A stretch of DNA of 64,000 nt from Teratosphaeria epicoccoides (Eukaryota > Ascomycota > Dothideomycetes > Mycosphaerellales > Teratosphaeriaceae), in contig JADDMT010000060.1 of the NCBI GenBank assembly GCA_021401465.1, forward strand, positions 1 to 64,000. Direction: 5' to 3'. The notes under the pieces were generated by a model. It searched no databases, was not told the origin of the DNA, and was given only the letters and a program-made list of their open reading frames with translations. Shown here piece by piece: positions 52,855 through 64,000 of the stretch; position 1 is the stretch's first letter, and each line of letters begins with the position of its first letter. The translations under genes and the position numbers were made by a program.

Positions 52855-55549
52855 CCCTTCTTTCTATCACCCGCAGCAGGGTCCAGCCGGGTAAAGGCTT
52901 TTTGTAAGCGTCCCCGGTGAATTGGCTTGGGCAGAGCGCTATGGAATCCCACGGAAACCTTTGAGGGAACCGGCAGCGATCTTGGCAGCTGAATCTGAGA
53001 GCGAGTCTCGGGGATGTGTGCGGGTTAGGCATGTCGATGATGCGGACGGTGCGGCCTTGTATAATCCATCTTCAATCCGGTGCGAGGGCTCCGGCTGCAT
53101 ACTCCCCGTGTGGCTAGCGCTAGGGACGATGCATCATGCAGTCCTGGGAGCGGAAGTTGCATGTGGCAGTGCACGCAGGGACAGACCAGCAAGGCCTTCT
53201 GAGTCGACCAGTGACATGCTTGTGGTTGCATCTCTGACTCCGTCCGCTCTCGGCACACCTCGCATCCGCACGCCCTACTACGTCCTCTACCCGATTGGGC
53301 AAGGGATCTGCCATTGCAGAAACTACGGTTCAATCGTTCAGCCTGTAATGTCTTGCACCTGCGAGTCCTCAGTCCACACGCGTTGTCACCGAAGGCGTGA
53401 AGGCACCCTATTCGGCTCTCATCTTTACCGCAGATATTCATCCATCTGGTGGCCCACGACCCAGGCACGCTGCATTATCGAGCGACTTAATCTGGGTGCG
53501 TCGACTGTTCCTCACCTAACTCGTGACTCAAGCCGAAACATGAACATTCGGCCCTGGCAAGTCTCGCGCAGCATGAATGGATCGATTCACTTGATCTGTT
53601 TCACACCGCTCTCGCATTCTTACGAGCTCTAGACTCTGCATGGCCTGGACCTAGGCTTGCGTGTGTGCCAAGCACATGTTTCTTACGCCCGCCCAAGCCA
53701 ACGATTTGCGTGCGCATTGTGTACAAACAGGCACACGCATCGTCCAATGGCAGATTTGGGCAACAATTTCGGAGTTGCCTACAGAGAGCATGGTTTAGCA
53801 TGTACGAGCTAGATGACCGTGGAAAGATCCTTCAGAAGCTGCAAGTATCTCAACACAGGGTTTGACTTCTCCGCAACACGGGACGCCTTCTCATGCAGGA
53901 GCAAGCCAACCGCGGCAAAGAAGCTCTCTGCTTGATTTCTGCGCCACAGATACATCGGTACAGTCAGGGTTATGTGAGGCGCACGGCGCACACCACAATA
54001 GAAGCCCGAGACAAGGCCGTCTGGGCCCAATCAAAAGGTCTTGGTCCTGCGGGATTCCATCATTGAAGCCACAGTCGAGCCACCGACGGGTGAAGCTCGA
54101 TCTTAAGCCGCTGTGACAAAGAGATCGGTCGGCGAGAGCCGAATTTGAGTCTGGAGTCTGGATTCTTCTCAATGTTTAGGTTCTCAAATGCAGGACCTCC
54201 ATACTGCAGCTGAGCATGACATCCAAGAGAAGAGGTTGCTAGCGATACTGTGAAACGTAGGCATGTACCTGCTCTTCCAAGAAAGTGCGTCGTAAGGCCA
54301 AGGAAATCTCAGCAGTGCAGGTCTATGTGGCCGGTCTGTCATCTCGACGAAAATAATCCACCTTCAACGATTTTCAATCATGATTACGCAGTCTACAACC
54401 ACTTGAACTTCCGGTCTGTCTGAAACGCGACACCCCACTCAACACTTCCTCCTGTAGAGACAGTCCCCGAGCCGCATATTGTCGATCTATCTCTTCTGCC
54501 GGCCGTGAATAGAAGTCTCTGCAGCTTCGTCGTTGTTCAAGGTGGGATAGATACATGGTTGCATCGGCAACTAACGGTGACCGGGCCAGATCTGCTGCTC
54601 GGGTATTGGCGACGTAGATCTTGCTTAAACTTGGCATTTGTGCCGACCTACCGATACTCAAGCCGAAGCCGACTGGCAAGAGATGCAGATTTGACAGGCA
54701 CTCGCGGCGGTCCTGCTACCGCGTGGCTGTGGATTGAGGCCACGTGAAGTACGTCCCCTTTGCGTCGATCGACAAAGCGCATGACCTGGGATAGTATAGC
54801 AAGGATGAACATCGAATGGTGTTCAGGGACTTGTTACGGACTCGACCCCGGAAGTGCTGGAGTCTGCCTCAGAAGCAGGCTTACGCGGAATCTTCTGGTC
54901 GTCAGAAAGATGTCACGATCTTACGGTATAAGAATAGATCGTGATCAAGCACGTGATCTGCTTCACGGACCCGAATCGACACTTGAGAGCACACACTGCC
55001 ATTGGACAGTGAGACCATTTCACCGCAGTGCTGACCGAGTAGCTGGGCTGTGGATTGGAGGGTTGTGTTGAACATGGAAGTACTGAGCATACGTGCCATC
55101 CACCTGTGCTCTTTCACGGCTATTTCGGACGTCTGGTCTGTTGTCGCCACTGACCGTGACTTACGGAGTCGTATGACAATCTGGGCTCTGCTTCATTGTC
55201 TCAAATCCATACTGTCGTACCGCATACAAGTACCATCCGAATCAATGCAGAATATAAGGATCGACTCCGCAATGAGCTGAAGCAGGAGTTCTGTTCCCCC
55301 GTAACCATGTTCAATTAAGTTACGCTTCTGGACTTTGCCGCCAGAAGTCGTCCCATACACCTACGGGTGTGACTAGTTTGTGAAACTGTGGCACGAGAGA
55401 CCGTAAGGACATTACTCAGCTACAGCAATGGCCCGGGGAAGCTGGCGGAAACGATGAACGAGACTGGAACTTGCGGTAAGGAGGATCTCTGGATGCACAT
55501 GTAATGGCCGGGAAGGAAAGTGCCCTTTCTCGATTGCGCTCGGCATCGT
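52855..55549. promoter_or_regulatory. 2.7-kb upstream region of the Rpn4-like gene
   Basis: A long stretch without supported genes between the start of the zinc-finger gene and the 3' end of COG8, both on the minus strand. Frames are short, except a 236-codon plus frame at 52922-53632 with no domain. It probably holds a long leader and promoter. I looked for the proteasome element GGTGGCAAA and did not see an exact copy. Confidence 0.4.
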
Positions 55550-57031
55550 CTAAGCCTGCGAGTGCACCTCGACGCTCGACTTCCTTGGAATGCCAGCACC
55601 GACACCACGTGCAAGGACTTCCAGTCGGCTGGCTTGTATCCTGTGCTTCTTCATGATCTGTACCCAATCGAGGTCATCATCCTGCTGCTGCTCGATTCCA
55701 GCTTCCTCGCCAACCAATTCTTCTTCCAGTGACGCAATCACCATGCCAAAGTCTGCTCCTAAGCGCCCAAGGCTGCCAGCGCAGTACAAGACCTGCGTTA
55801 ACAGCGACCCGCGTGATTGCTTGTCTGTAATGCTCGGCAGATACTCTCGTAGCTCATTATTGAGCATGCCCACAAGATGCAGAGCAAATGAGGCAATAGG
55901 TGATGGCATTGGCAGTAACGGATCATCTTCCGTTGCACCATCTGCCGCGATGGATGCTTCGTGGGATGGCAAGTGCGTGGGAAAGATGCTTTTGTACATG
56001 CTGACGATCGCGAAGCTCTGCTCGCGAAAGATCTCAATGTACCGCTTGAGGTACCGCTCGCTCTGCGTCCCAAGCGCACTTGTCTGAGCAAGTTCTCTGG
56101 CCTGTCGGCCTGACTGTGACTTACTCTGGTCTGCAAGTTCTCGCAGTGGCTCCAGCGCCTCGAGGGTGGAGTGTAGGGTGTGCAGTCGGCAGACAAGGAA
56201 GAGTGTGCCTAGACCGCTATCTGAGCTTATAGCTGAATTTGTAACATCTACGGCTCTCGGTAGCAACGTCTGCTTGATGTGAATGTGGCCGTCATTTGCG
56301 AGGTCGGGAGCCACTCTTCTGAGCCAACCCACCGTTCTCATTGCCGCTGCTAGCTTCAATGCAGGGCTTTGCAGCGAAGTGATGAGTACAGAAGTGAGGT
56401 TGTGGATTTCAACCTCTGCTTGCTTTGAAATGTTGCTGACCAGCCCAGACTGCGGGTACAGGGCGTTAAGGCGCTTGATGTGCGCGTGCAGATCCAAAGC
56501 AGATGCGTAGGACGTCGCCGAACTCGCAGCAGACTGCGTGGAGGGAGCCTGCGGTACTGCAACCATTGACGAGAGCAAGGTCGGCAGCTCTAGCACATCT
56601 GAGACTCTGTCCACATTTCGGGAGAGCAGCATGGCTCTTTTTCGTCGGTCCAGCACCGCGTTCTCCGTTCCCCTATCATACTTCTGTGCAAACACAGACG
56701 CTGTACTTTGCAGCTGTGGGAGCTCATCGTTCAACTGCCTCGTTTGTGTGCTTAGAGAAGGCAGCAAAGAGGTGAGATTCGCAAGGTGGGTAGTCGATGC
56801 AATGACGGCTTTATGTGAGCGTTTTGAGAGCGCCTGTAGGTTCCGAATCTGTGACTGTGCGGCGTGGAGTAACGAGGCGGGTTCTGTCGTCGTCAGGTTG
56901 CCAAGCGAGAGTGTGCTGAGACGATTCAGGTATGCAGACGTTTGAGGATCGTTCGGTACTGGAGGAAGAGATGATGAAGGCGCGTCACCCACGTCGAAAT
57001 ACGGTGCCAGAAGCTCATAGAGGTCGGACAT
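55550..57031 (-). CDS. COG8: Conserved oligomeric Golgi complex subunit 8
   Basis: A single exon of 493 residues. The N-terminal half has the Dor1/Cog8 pattern: SAYLNRLSTLSLGNL at about 32-46, a long helical region with SLLHAAQSQIRNLQALSKRS, then VLDRRKRAMLLSRNVDRVSD, and LELPTLLSSMV at about 147-157. The helical rod continues through SALDLHAHIKRLNALYPQSG and LKLAAAMRTVGWLRRV. Cog8 links the two lobes of the COG tether through Cog1 and is needed for retrograde vesicle docking at the Golgi. Fungal Cog8 proteins are about 480-600 residues, so length is normal. The acidic, Gln-rich tail (EQQQDDDLDW) is unremarkable. It is divergent from the UBE2O-like gene with about 280 bp between starts, so a shared promoter is likely. 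Confidence 0.85.
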   Translation of the reverse strand: MSDLYELLAPYFDVGDAPSSSLPPVPNDPQTSAYLNRLSTLSLGNLTTTEPASLLHAAQSQIRNLQALSKRSHKAVIASTTHLANLTSLLPSLSTQTRQLNDELPQLQSTASVFAQKYDRGTENAVLDRRKRAMLLSRNVDRVSDVLELPTLLSSMVAVPQAPSTQSAASSATSYASALDLHAHIKRLNALYPQSGLVSNISKQAEVEIHNLTSVLITSLQSPALKLAAAMRTVGWLRRVAPDLANDGHIHIKQTLLPRAVDVTNSAISSDSGLGTLFLVCRLHTLHSTLEALEPLRELADQSKSQSGRQARELAQTSALGTQSERYLKRYIEIFREQSFAIVSMYKSIFPTHLPSHEASIAADGATEDDPLLPMPSPIASFALHLVGMLNNELREYLPSITDKQSRGSLLTQVLYCAGSLGRLGADFGMVIASLEEELVGEEAGIEQQQDDDLDWVQIMKKHRIQASRLEVLARGVGAGIPRKSSVEVHSQA

Positions 57032-57310
57032 GGTGACTGACCAAAGCCGAGCGGAGCCTCGCTCTTGTTACAGTGGGTCTATGCGACGGCGAGATTGGAT
57101 GTCGATACATCCAGGTTAGGACCCAAGTTGCGCTTTCACATTGGTCTTGAAAGTGGGTCCTGGATCGAGCCGCCCGAGCGTCACTGGCCTCATTGGCATC
57201 AAATATACTTATTGGACTATTTTCCTCGCCGCTTGCATCTTTCCACAACTTTTTGCTCGTGTGCTATAAATCTGTGACGATGTATGCTCACTGCGGCTCA
57301 GTGAGTCACG

Positions 57311-60300
57311 ATGGATGTCGACTTCGTTGAGCGCGAGAAAAAAGACAAATATTGCGTCTCGCAGAGAAGGCTCAGCAACATGAACCCCAACGGTCCACCT
57401 GGGCAGCTCCCTGCCAGTCCACCTCCGTTGATCAGCCGTGCAAGAAGCGAGGAGGCAGGCGACATACGGCCACCATTGATGTCAGAGAATGAGCGGCCTA
57501 TCTTCCCGGACGACCTAGTTGCGTTAAGGATTGATCAGAAGCAATTAGGCGTCATCGAACGAACTCACACCGATGTTGACACCCATGAACCCTACCCTGA
57601 GCGAGCAGAGGGAGGATCTATCACTCATGACAGAGACATCCCGAAGAACGCCTTCCGCCAATTTCTGCGGGACGGCGTTCCACCAAAAGGCACCGCGCTC
57701 GTACGATGGAACTCGCGAGACGCACCTCATCTAATCGAAGGAGTCAAACTCAAGGTCTGGGATCGATCGCTGCTGATCGGTGACGTGGTCAAGCGCAACG
57801 AGCGTGATGCAATGAGCGGTGTTGTCATCAACACCTTTACCAAGTGCGTCCTGCAACCACCTTACGACATCAGCTACCGCGGCGCGACGACGCTGAAGGG
57901 CATGCTGCCGCCAGGAAAGCACTCCGGCATCAGTCCGGTCACCGGCGGCAAACCACCACAGCTCATCGATGTGCCTGCAAGCGAGCTACAGTACGCTGAC
58001 AGTCCATCTGTCGAGGATATCGTGATCTACAAGGATTGGATAGGGACGATCATCGAGGCAAACTACGCCATCACGCTCAGATTGGGTGACAATTGCGTGG
58101 TCGAGGTTTCCGACGATGTCGCCGAGCACGCAGACGGTGACGGTGAGTGCGGCTATACCGCTGGCTGACGCTCTGTGATTATTGGCAATGTCGCTGACTT
58201 TCTACGCTAGATGATACATTCAATGTTGGCGACGTCGCGATGACAAAGAAAGGCGTCCTACGTAACGGTCGTTGGATCTTTGGACAGTACAACCCGAACA
58301 CGCATCCTGTCGGCACTGTCGTGCAAACGAGACTTGTGCTTGCAGACGTTGCATGGCTGCAGAGGAGGATAGGCAGTACGAACGAACGCGAGCCACCGCA
58401 TACACTCGAACGCGATGAGCTCGAGGCAGCTGATTTTGCTGTCTATGACAAGACGCGCAGGCCTCCGAGATGTACCGCTGGCGACAATGCGAAGACATTG
58501 TCAAATTCCGAGATAGACGTACAGCTGGGGCTCCGCGTGCGATTCAAGGACTTGGCAGGCGCGTGCGTGAAGTATGATGGTTCGACATCACATGGCCAAC
58601 TCTCCCGCATTGACCGAGCCGAAACGCTGGGCTATGATATGAACGTCTTCGACGTGGACTCCTTCACGACAGAAGTCACGGTGCAGTGGCAGGATCTATC
58701 AATAACCAGAGAGCACAGCGTTGATCTAATACCAGACGCACTCGTTGATGACGAGCATGCAGCATGGCCATCAGAGATCGCACACACACTCAATGTCAAG
58801 CCTGTGCCGGATATGGAGAATGTGCAGGCACCAAGCAAGGTCGGCGTGATCCAAATTGTCAACGCCGCTGATCGAATGGCACGCATTGCTTGGTGCAAGA
58901 ACGCATCCGTCTTGTATTCTTCAATTGAGGAGGCAGGCATCGGCGTGAAGCCATTGGTGGCGTCAAATATTGGACATCCCAATGGCGAAGAGGAGGAGGT
59001 CAGTCTGTATGATCTTGAAGCGCCTGCGGCGCTCAACGTGCGTCGCGGCGATATCGTCCTCCTTGCAAAGCTGTGGTGGGACTTTGAGAGCGCAGACAAA
59101 GCTGGTCCACAGGGTAGAGAATGGGTCGGTGAGATCGTTGACACCTGCATGGACGGCCAATTGGTAATTCGCCTTGGTGCTGCTGACAATGTCAAGGATG
59201 TCAAAGTTAGGCGCGAGGACGTGGTCGTGGCGATACGTTCAGATGGCACTGGTGGCAACGACGGCTGGGCTGGCGATTCTGAGGACGACTTAGATGAGGA
59301 AGAGTGGCCAGAATATGACGAGTGGGGAAACATGATCTCGCCGTCTCCTGAAGATGAGTGGGACGAGCGCGAGATCGGAGACGAAGAGACTGAAGCACAA
59401 GCGACGTACGAAGACGAGAACGGGCGACAGCTGGACAAAGACGATGTCGAGACTGGAGACTGGGAGTCGGCGGGCGAAGAGGGCGACATCAGTATGATTG
59501 ATGCCGTCCCGGAGCGAACGCCTTCCACGTCCGACTCTGCGACCGCGCCCGCCGACAACAAGCCAAAGCTACACGAGCAGAACACCGAACCACAAACAAT
59601 CAACTCGTCTGACGAGCCACCACGGTACCAGGTGCTTGAAGGTGATGTACCAGCAAGTCACGCATTCGCATCACAACGTCCCAGCAACAGCCCACAGCAC
59701 ATGAAGCGTACACAGAAAGAGCACAAGATCCTCCAGAAACCAGGCGCTCTCCCTCCCAACGTCTACGTCCGGACTTGGGAATCTCGCTTAGACCTATTCC
59801 GTGTCCTGATCATCGGCTCGATTGGCACGCCCTACAGCTACGCGCCCTTCGTCCTAGACTTCCACCTCCCTTCCTCCTTCCCCACCGAGCCTCCTTCCGC
59901 TTTCTTCCATTCCTGGACCGGCGAGTCCGGCCTCGGCGGTGTTGGTCGGGTGAATCCCAATCTGTACGAAGATGGCAAGATCTGTCTTTCCTTGCTTGGG
60001 ACCTGGGATGGCAATGCCGGTGAGTCATGGAATGCTGGAGTCAGTACGCTGCTCCAGGTCATCGTGAGCATTGTGGGGTTGGTGCTGGTGGAGAAGCCTT
60101 ATTTCAACGAGGCTGGGTATGAGCATCTGGCTGGTTTGGAGAGTTCGAAGAGGCCTAGCGCGCTCTATAGCGAGCGTACATTCCTGCGGGCAAGGACGTT
60201 CTTGCTCACGGCTTTGTCCCGGGTCAAGCACAATGGTGAGGAAGCGAGGAGTCTGGAGGGCCTGGTGGATGTGGTGAGGTTTGCCTATTTTCGTAAGAAA

Positions 60301-60450
60301 GGAAATCTGCTGGTAGAGGCGGTTTCGGAGGTTGAGAATGTCTTGCGCATGAGCGACGGTCTTGGTGAACCCAATGGGCACAATGTCATGTCCAAGGGGG
60401 CATGCATTCCTCTTGTGAGAATCTTAGACAAGATGCGGGAGCTGCAGTAG
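57311..60450 (+). CDS. UBE2O-like E2/E3 hybrid ubiquitin-conjugating enzyme
   Basis: Two exons, 57311-58142 and 58211-60450, with a 68-bp intron (GTGAGT...CTAG, phase 1), give 1023 residues. The N-terminal 600 residues carry beta-rich conserved regions typical of UBE2O (for example IFPDDLVALRIDQKQLGVIE, then YADSPSVEDIVIYKDWIGTI, then GVLRNGRWIFGQY). An acidic stretch (SEDDLDEEEWPEYDEWGN) follows. The C-terminal UBC domain begins near PNVYVRTWESRLDLFRVLII and includes RVNPNLYEDGKICLSLLGTW with the catalytic Cys at about residue 869. The HPN motif reads NPN here, as in UBE2O. In animals UBE2O acts as a combined E2/E3 that marks orphan ribosomal and other basic proteins for the proteasome. An in-frame Met at 57381 is an alternative start. 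Confidence 0.85.
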
Positions 60451-60752
60451 GTGGTGATGACCGCCAGAACAGAAGCTGAATACAGTTGGAACGGAACCGA
60501 CCCGTCGACGAGGTTCCTGATACTAGTCAGCCATGATACATCAAGTCCCTCCATCGAATCTCGCTATCAATTGTCGCGCATCAATTCTCACCACCAACTC
60601 TCACGGTCAACCCTGCCATCAATATTTCTCTTTAGACCTGCTCCGCGAAGCTGATCCGTTAACTATCATCTATCAGGTATTGATGGCCGACCAGCGGCGA
60701 GAATGGTGTCCAAATATAAATTAGTCAAACTACCAAGAAGTCTGGCAAGGTG
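60451..60752. other. Convergent 3' region UBE2O-like / thiolase
   Basis: About 300 bp between two stop codons. No gene; it holds both 3' UTRs. A TATAAATTAG AT-rich patch at about 60714-60723 might belong to 3'-end signals. Confidence 0.5.
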
Positions 60753-62137
60753 TCACAGCTCATCAGCATCGACCATCTGCACAACCAGCCCGCTAGCCGC
60801 TCCACCACCATTGCAAATCGCGGCGCATCCGTACTCGCCCTTCTTCAGCTGATGTAGCAACGTCACCAATATACGCGCACCCGAGCTTCCCAATGCATGT
60901 CCAAGGGCGATCGCACCACCTCGCGGGTTGACATTATCGACGCCGAGTCCCAGAATCTGCAGCCGCAGTGTCAGCACAATCCCCACTCCTTGCCACATTG
61001 GACAAGAACACATACCTTAGCATTCGCCTTGATCACGGCCGCAAACGCCTCGTTGAACTCCCATACCTTCACCTGATCCGCCGTGATCCCCGCCCTCTCC
61101 AATGCAATCGGCACGACCTTAGCCGGCGCCACAGGGAAATCAATGGGATCGATGGCCGCATCCGCATAGCCGGCGATACGCGCCAAAACCCTCTTGCCCT
61201 TTCCATGTTGCTTCGCCAGCTCCCGGTTCACCAACACCAGCGCCGAAGCGCCATCATTGAAGCTCGAGGAATTGGCTGCCGTCACAGTACCTGAGCCTGA
61301 GCGGTCAAACGCAGGCTTGAGCGTCGGCACCTTCTCCAGCTTCAGCTTGTTGTAGCCTTCATCCTCCGAAACGACCGTCTCGCCCTTCTTTGCCTTGACA
61401 GTCACAGGCACGACCTCCTCCTTGAAGAGGCCCTGTTTCCACGCCTCTTGTGCCCGCTTGTAGCTCAGAATCGCAAACCCGTCCTGCTCCTCCCGGCTAA
61501 TCTCGTACTTCTTCGCGGTGTTCTCTGCACAGTTGCCCATGTGGATCTGGTTGTATACATCCCACAGGCCATCCTTGATCAACCCATCCTCCATCTTGAC
61601 CTCTCCAAATGGCGGCAACTGGCTCGCTCGGGGAGTGTACAACGGCACTCTTGTCATGTTCTCCATACCGCCCGCCACCAATGCAGATTCCTGTCCTAGC
61701 TCGATTTGCTGAGCAGCGATGCTCACGGCCTTCATGCCAGACGCACAGACTTTGTTGATGGTTGTGGCTTCGACAGAAGGGGACAAGCCAGCGAATATAG
61801 CAGCTTGACGCGCAGGCGCTTGACCGACTGAGGCTTGCATGACATTGCCCATGTAGACATGCGTGAACTTGTCCTTTGGGACATCTGATCGTGCTATCGC
61901 TTCCTTGATCGCTGTGGCGCCCAGTTGAGGCGCTGGTACAGATGTGAATGATCCATTGAATACACCGCAAGGCGTTCGCACCGCAGACAGAACATACGCT
62001 TCTTGTACTTCTTTTGGTCGTTTCGCAGTCGACGAGAGATGCCTTTGAACGTTTGCTAGTCGTTGCTGTGCTTGTGAGGACGACATGGCGAATCGGCAGG
62101 CGGAGCAGGCAGGACGGCGAGCAGCTGCGGAAAACAT
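60753..62137 (-). CDS. ERG10: Acetyl-CoA acetyltransferase, mitochondrial thiolase
   Basis: Two exons, 62137-61016 and 60956-60753, with a 59-bp intron (GTATGT...GCAG, phase 0), encode 441 residues. The N-terminal 40 residues are Ala/Arg/Ser-rich without acids, a mitochondrial presequence (ACSACRF, then VQRHLSSTAKR). Thiolase motifs are complete: NKVCASGMKA with the acyl-accepting Cys at 131, GGMENMTRVP, WEFNEAFAA, RGGAIALGHALGSSGARI with His at 394, and AICNGGGAASG with the second Cys at 422. It joins two acetyl-CoA to acetoacetyl-CoA, or works in reverse in ketone-body and isoleucine breakdown. Fungi often have a cytosolic ERG10 for sterols and a mitochondrial copy; the presequence points to the latter, so the symbol is used in the broad sense. 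Confidence 0.92.
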
Positions 62138-62783
62138 GATGCACAGTGGGAGAGACGAATCGACTTACAGATAGATCCTCAACTGATCTCGGGAAATCTA
62201 AGAGAAAGCTTCTCTCTACTTTGGCGAGGACCGAGAGAGTCGGTTGGACTCTGGAGGAGAGGAAGCTCAGCTGCCTGAGCCGAGGCTATCACATGCAGTC
62301 GACTCTCTCAGCTTAAGCCGACCAAGACCGGAGTGAGAGCATAGAGTCAGTGTGAGCATACGACCCACATGAATCCTGCATCGCTCGAGTGAGTGGCACT
62401 GTCGCCCTTAACGGCCGAAGAAGTACTTGATATTGTGTCAATGCTGGGATGTCTTGCTATATTCAGAGGTAAATACCTGAGCTCTATTACAGTCGGCTTC
62501 AACCAGCACCACGACGGATGCACACCAGATCCTGGAGCAACGGCCACAGTTGCACAGAAATTCGAGGGGGATGCTGTCAGGAGTGACTGTTGAATGCTTC
62601 GTCGAACTAGATCGATGTCAAAGACCGCGATTACAGCCAACGATCTTGAAAGGAAGGACTTATACACGGTCACGGCTTCTGACCGGCCGTTCAGGCGTCG
62701 AGGCCTCCTCGATCCGGTCCACAGTCAATTCGAGATCCAAGGATATAACCATAGGATCGCTGAGGTCCTCTCGTGCCAACACG
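62138..62783. other. Promoter region of the thiolase and unassigned sequence
   Basis: The first 200 bp upstream of the thiolase start are pyrimidine/purine-rich (for example CTTTGGCGAGGACCGAGAGAGTC). No supported gene. Confidence 0.45.
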
Positions 62784-62859
62784 CTAACTGCAGCCATTCG
62801 TAACTTCATGGCACCTTCCGCCACTGCGTCTCCACTTCCAAGCCATAGATTCTCGATAG

Positions 62860-63149
62860 GTCACAACCGTCCTTAGGCCAGTGACCCGACGCCCTCTGCA
62901 ACCTTCTCCACATCCTCGTGAGTAAAGTCCTACAAATCGCTCGCGACCAGCTGCAATCTCTTGCGCGATCGCCTCGACTGCGTCCCGTAGTTCCTGCCAG
63001 AGCGGGTGGAGCTCGAAGTCCTTCAGAGTTCCGAAACGCTCTACGTCTGACAGCGAGTCATCAGGATAGTCGCTGCAGTCATAGCAATCACAATCTTCGC
63101 CTGGATTCGTGAAGGTCTTGGTGACAGAACCAGTTGTGGCTTGATGCAA
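62860..63149 (-). CDS. Possible small acidic protein fragment, unknown
   Basis: The minus strand reads GSVTKTFTNPGEDCDCYDCS then DYPDDSLSDVERFGTLKDFE and HPLWQELRDAVEAIAQEIAA, all in one frame without an ATG (the frame is closed upstream at about 63160). A second protein-like end, DFTHEDVEKVAEGVGSLA with a stop at 62877, lies in another frame just after an AG. A splice from GTAGAG near 63030 would join the two. It resembles the tail of a small acidic, helical protein whose first exon I could not place. It may be a real multi-exon gene or a remnant. Confidence 0.3.
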
Positions 63150-63540
63150 CGTGATTGTTTAGCAACATGGACCACGGTATGCTGTTGACGGACTGGAGTG
63201 CTTACTCAGGCGGTGCAAGTCCCACGCATAATGAGACCGATGATGTTCTCGCCAGCGAAGACATTCAATCATCTGGACCTGCATTTACCACACAGCCGAC
63301 CATCTACACACACAAGACACCCCAAATTCCCCGACCCAAAACATGCATGCCCACAAAATCTATGACACAAGTCGCGCCGACCGCCGACCGCCGACCGACC
63401 ACACTGGGTATCGTAAGCACACAATCTCATCAAAGCGCCAAGCGCCGTCTGATCCTACCATATACCACATCTATCATAGCCAGCCTCTTCACCCCCTCCT
63501 CTCCCCTGACCTTCTCGCTAATTGCATCCGAGGCACCGTC
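63150..63540. other. Downstream region of kinesin-1
   Basis: Holds the 3' UTR of the kinesin gene. Short Pro/Thr/Ser-rich plus-strand frames are regarded as non-coding. A GACCGCCGACCGCCGACCGACC short repeat lies at about 63378-63399. Confidence 0.45.
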
Positions 63541-64000
63541 CTACGTCCTCTGATTAAAAAACCAACTCCCTCTCTTCCCACCACTTTGCTCCGACCCCGC
63601 CTGCGTACTTTGCAGCCCCGCAAACGTCGGCTGTACCTCTCCACCGCCACCGCCTCTCAATGGCTTCGCGATCCTCGAAAATGGATTACCTCCGAACCCG
63701 CCACCGGTCGTGGGAGGACCGCCCAGACCGCGCGTAGAGCCGCTCTTGGCGGCTTCTAGTCTCTCTTTGACTGCCAGTAATTGTCCTTCGAACCTGTCAT
63801 CACGATCGGTGGTCAGTAGTCCGCCTTCTGGCACTGGGAGGGAGTGGATAGTAGTAGTAGGAGATGATGCTTCAACGTACTTGTGGTTGGCGACCATCAA
63901 CTTCTCCTGGCTTTCGGCGACCAGGCCTTCGAGGCTTCGGATGCGGTCGCCGCGCGCCATGAGCTTGCGTTCCGCAATCGCGACCTCCTTCTTGAGCTGC
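63541..64000 (-). CDS. Kinesin-1 heavy chain, C-terminal end (partial)
   Basis: The gene enters from beyond 64000. Exon 64000-63881 ends ...SQEKLMVANHK, and an 87-bp intron (GTACGT...ACAG) leads to the last exon 63793-63541. The visible part begins QLKKEVAIAERKL, ERKL-type coiled coil with DRIRSLEGLVAESQEKL, then FEGQLLAVKERLEAAKSGST. A Gly-rich tail with the IAK motif (SRIAKPLRGGGG) and the end GSWFFNQRT follow. IAK is the autoinhibitory tail motif that folds back on the motor heads in kinesin-1. The order coiled coil, Gly-rich tail, IAK and SWFF-type end is that of fungal conventional kinesin (KinA/Kin2), the plus-end-directed microtubule motor for vesicles. The motor domain lies outside the window. 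Confidence 0.88.
   Translation of the reverse strand, partial: QLKKEVAIAERKLMARGDRIRSLEGLVAESQEKLMVANHKYVEASSPTTTIHSLPVPEGGLLTTDRDDRFEGQLLAVKERLEAAKSGSTRGLGGPPTTGGGFGGNPFSRIAKPLRGGGGGEVQPTFAGLQSTQAGSEQSGGKRGSWFFNQRT

Noticed and set aside
52922..53632. 236-codon plus-strand frame
   Set aside because: No domain and no good start context; it lies in the upstream region of the Rpn4-like gene.
1..64000. tRNA, rRNA, CRISPR array or plasmid origin
   Set aside because: Scanned for tRNA B-box-like GGTTCGA(A/N)TCC contexts and for regularly spaced direct repeats; none was convincing, and the eukaryotic genes make CRISPR irrelevant.

Overview
This window is nuclear DNA of a filamentous ascomycete, most likely a Dothideomycete (Mycosphaerellales/Capnodiales type). 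The evidence is short GT-AG introns of about 50-125 bp, monocistronic genes on both strands, and a run of fungal proteins: Pta1, Bir1, Tam41, a Psp1-domain protein, Cog8, a UBE2O-like E2, a mitochondrial thiolase and kinesin-1. A transposon scarred by repeat-induced point mutation (RIP) and small decaying F-box families fit the same assignment. The lineage is inference; no rRNA or marker gene is present. No tRNA, rRNA, CRISPR or virus sequence was seen.

Left end (1-6.5 kb): a gene graveyard. A RIP-destroyed DDE-integrase element (about 1-2150) sits beside three decayed genes: an oligopeptide transporter (OPT) fragment, a major-facilitator transporter that lost its middle but kept its introns, and a family 20 hexosaminidase with frameshifts and a changed catalytic glutamate. 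From 6.7 to 12.7 kb come a small hypothetical protein, a questin-oxidase-like protein, a two-exon hypothetical gene and a secreted family 28 polygalacturonase with an extra Cys-rich N-terminus.

Core block (13-23.4 kb): a three-exon gene of unknown function (913 codons), COA3 (cytochrome oxidase assembly), PTA1/symplekin (mRNA 3'-end processing) and a She3-like coiled-coil protein. The She3-like stop codon is followed directly by a 72-codon open frame. At 25.8-28.4 kb lie three same-strand F-box gene remnants; an intact relative is at 36.6-37.4 kb.

Second core block (29-41 kb): a weakly supported small spliced gene, BIR1 (two BIR domains, chromosomal passenger complex), TAM41 (mitochondrial CDP-diacylglycerol synthase), the F-box gene and a five-exon Psp1-domain gene. 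From 40.8 to 50.6 kb no gene can be supported. This stretch carries a very old tandem array of roughly 290-bp units at about 45.3-47.9 kb.

Right block (50.6-64 kb): an Rpn4-like C2H2 transcription factor with long flanks, COG8, a UBE2O-type E2/E3 ubiquitin enzyme sharing a short divergent promoter with COG8, a mitochondrial acetyl-CoA acetyltransferase, a doubtful small coding fragment, and the C-terminal tail of kinesin-1 with its IAK motif, cut by the window edge. Apart from the Rpn4-like regulator and the UBE2O-like enzyme, which may both serve the ubiquitin-proteasome system, the genes are independent housekeeping units. Introns were placed by reading splice sites and frame, without transcript data.
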